Position numbers and translations under genes: made by a program
In this document: one piece after another, positions 62,066 to 64,000 of the stretch
Numbering within the stretch: position 1 is the stretch's first letter
Layout: each line of letters starts with the position of its first letter
The notes under the pieces: model-generated
Databases searched by the model: none
What the model was told of the DNA's origin: nothing
Seen by the model: the letters and a program-made list of their open reading frames with translations, nothing else
Source of the DNA: Anoplolepis gracilipes
Taxonomy: Eukaryota > Arthropoda > Insecta > Hymenoptera > Formicidae
DNA: 64,000 nucleotides
Reading direction: 5' to 3'
Assembly: GCF_047496725.1 (NCBI RefSeq)
Contig: NC_132972.1
Span: 855,001 to 919,000, forward strand

Positions 62066-62948
62066 TCTAAAGTATATTGGATATATACAAGGTGACGCGA
62101 CAGTCTTGGAATTGTTTTCACGAATGTAACAACTACTTTCTTTATTTTGCTTATCTTTGTGAAGATACCGATTATCCTGTACACATGATAATACAATCGA
62201 TCATAAAGAAGTCACATCGATGCGCGTTCAGTGGGTTCAGTGTCCTCAATTCGTGTATGTACTTTGCTTATATGAGTTGCTAGATTACAAAGAATAAATA
62301 ATTATGCAGATTGATAACAGTGAGCATAATTTGAATGTAAGAATATTCAGTTATTACTTCTAAATTTTTATTTTTATGAAATTAAACACTTAATTGTTAG
62401 CTATACATATAATTTTATTGAAAAATGGACGGATTCTCTCTCTATATATAACAAATATTTGTTAAAAAATGTAAGAATTTTTTTACATACATGTATATGT
62501 ATATATACGTACAGTATGTATTATAATAAATGGAATATATTGTTCCAAGTGCTTGGACGGATTAAATGTCTTACAATATATGTAAAAATCACATAGACAT
62601 TTAAACTTGAAAACATTTGTGGAATAATTTACCACTATAATAACATAATAAAGCACTATAAAGGCAATTACGTTTGCATAATTTACATGAATGTGAACAC
62701 TTATAATAAAACTATTATTATAAAACACAATATTCTGAAACAAGACTGTACAAAATATAAAAGTCAAATTTTTAAAATGTAATGCATTTGAACACATATT
62801 AGAAAAATATAAAACTATCTTGTGTATAATATTTGTTAATTATCGTCGTAAAAAAAATTTTATATATTCAGTCTGCAGTACTGAGATTGATTGTTTGTTA
62901 GCTGACTAAAACGTCAACTCTAATCTAATTTCTGCAGGATAATTCTAA

Positions 62949-64000
62949 TTAAAACCTTGATGCACCCAATAATGAGATTAGAATTGTTATGGCAAATATT
63001 CCATTATGTAGTTTTGTTTCGTTTCCAGCAGACTGAAATAAGTATAAAATATATTTACTTATATTATGTGTTGTTTCAAATCACTATAATCATAGCAGAA
63101 TAATACTTACAATAACATAATAATTACATCTGTCACCTTGACAGCAAGAAGAACACTTCCAATCTTGGTACCAAATGTAGATACAATCAGGCATACTGCT
63201 CCGCTGCAATCTCTCGCATTCCTTTTTAGTGGCGCATCTTTTGGATACATAAAATTGTTTTTTGGCACCCTGAGACCAATATGGTGTACCTGTAACAAAT
63301 ATCAAACTTATGATGTTATCGTTATATAAAAATGTTATTAATGGTGTACCTGTAACAAATGTCAAACTTATGATGTTATCGTTATATAAAAATGTTATTA
63401 ATTATTACATAGAAATGTTATTAATTATTATATAGAAATTCAAAATATCGCATATATTGTATCATCTTTTATTATATTCAAAAATAATTCTTTAATTTGG
63501 TTATCCTTGTAATTAAAGAGTCATAAATAAAAATACAATACTTGTATTGCTTCTACTGTTCTTCACATAGTTATTCAAGATATCAATATTAATACTCCAA
63601 TTAATTAAATATTTTTTTATTAACTTTAATAAAAAATGATTAATAACGATAATTGTCGATAGTAATCAATAATAATTGATTTAAAGATATAGATAAAGAA
63701 CATGTTTTGAGTGACACTGCACATAACCTCAAAAAATGACTGCCTATAAAATGCAAGCAATGCACTTACTGCCCCATTTGATATCTGTAAGGCAGGAATC
63801 CTGTCCCTGTTCGCAAGTTTTAATAGTATTGAGACATTTATCTCGATTGCCTTCCTGATCTGTGCAAACGTAACACTCCAGGGCGTGGCCTGTGATAAAA
63901 ACGTTATAGAGAATAACAAAGGATGAAAAAACAGATAGAGTAGAATGATCGAGACTTTATCACTTACCGAACGTCACGCACGAGATAACGAGTAAGGCAA
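62949..64000 (-). CDS. Ly6/uPAR three-finger GPI-anchored protein, partial at 5' end
   Basis: Four segments join in phase: 64000-63968 (end of a signal peptide, LLVISCVTFG, start beyond the window), 63889-63770, 63289-63111 and 63032-62949. The mature part begins ALECYVCTDQEGNRDKC and continues through paired cysteines to SSCCQGDRCNY, the closing CC...CN signature of the Ly6/uPAR fold. The last exon adds a polar spacer and a hydrophobic tail (IFAITILISLLGA) ending at TAA, as expected for a GPI signal. Insect members modulate ion channels, septate junctions or cuticle assembly at the cell surface; which branch this belongs to is not clear. The acceptor of the third segment lies in a tandem duplication. 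Confidence 0.9.
63281..63400. repeat. 60-bp tandem duplication spanning a splice acceptor
   Basis: Two adjacent copies (63281-63340 and 63341-63400) differ at one base. Each contains the intron end and exon start of the third Ly6-gene segment on the minus strand, so two acceptors exist 60 bases apart in the same phase. Confidence 0.85.

Larger units (their letters stand above)
60641..62948. other. Upstream side of the transporter gene and 3' side of the Ly6 gene
   Basis: AT-rich DNA with a TA-flanked MITE and a candidate non-coding exon near 62 kb. The 68-codon plus-strand frame at 62077-62283 has no known domain. The final several hundred bases should include the Ly6-gene 3' UTR. Confidence 0.5.

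Noticed and set aside
62077..62283. 68-codon plus-strand frame near the right end
   Set aside because: Cysteine- and aromatic-rich translation resembles no family; overlaps the candidate non-coding exon region on the other strand.

Overview
The window looks like a nuclear scaffold piece from an insect, most likely a hymenopteran and possibly an ant. It is AT-rich (poly-A/T, (TA)n, (GA)n), has GT-AG introns, and contains abrupt CpG-rich blocks at promoters and in some exons. The proteins are insect orthologues such as Chiffon, Ephexin and a Ly6-type GPI protein. Species assignment is inference. Nothing bacterial, viral, CRISPR-like or operon-like in the prokaryotic sense is visible. Gene models were assembled by hand: splice sites were read on the sequence and every junction was checked for phase.

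Left part (1-7.7 kb). A partial CCDC92/CCDC74-type coiled-coil gene lies on the minus strand at the edge. It is followed on the plus strand by a ten-exon gene of 806 codons whose identity is uncertain (weakly moonraker/KIAA0753-like). Then come two very small mitochondrial genes only 88 nt apart on the same strand: a LYR protein resembling the vertebrate MIEF1 microprotein, and the GGQ release-factor homologue MTRFR. In vertebrates both proteins act on the mitoribosomal large subunit, so this pair could be one dicistronic unit.

Centre (8.7-46 kb). The minus strand carries chiffon (DBF4 orthologue, seven coding exons, 1,632 codons) and an SLC10 transporter (six exons, 447 codons). A p24/TMED cargo receptor (four exons, 228 codons) is on the plus strand. 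A very large minus-strand Ephexin RhoGEF follows (14 coding exons over 18 kb, 1,497 codons, DH-PH-SH3) with a long N-terminal region bearing four YDDV tyrosine motifs.

Right part (46-64 kb). A 6.7 kb stretch without recognisable genes contains a sharp CpG-rich block near 47.6-48.1 kb, probably a promoter. After it come a canonical acyl-CoA-binding protein (three exons, 87 codons, plus strand), a cationic amino acid transporter of the SLC7A1-4 group (11 coding exons, 613 codons, minus strand), and a partial Ly6/uPAR three-finger protein (minus strand) that runs off the right edge.

Mobile DNA consists of short non-coding inverted-repeat elements in introns. One family has two copies in opposite orientation, in the Ephexin and amino acid transporter introns. 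There are also a foldback element, a small element with 17-bp terminal repeats, and a TA-flanked element. The genes share no single pathway. The functional cluster most worth testing is the LYR/MTRFR pair.
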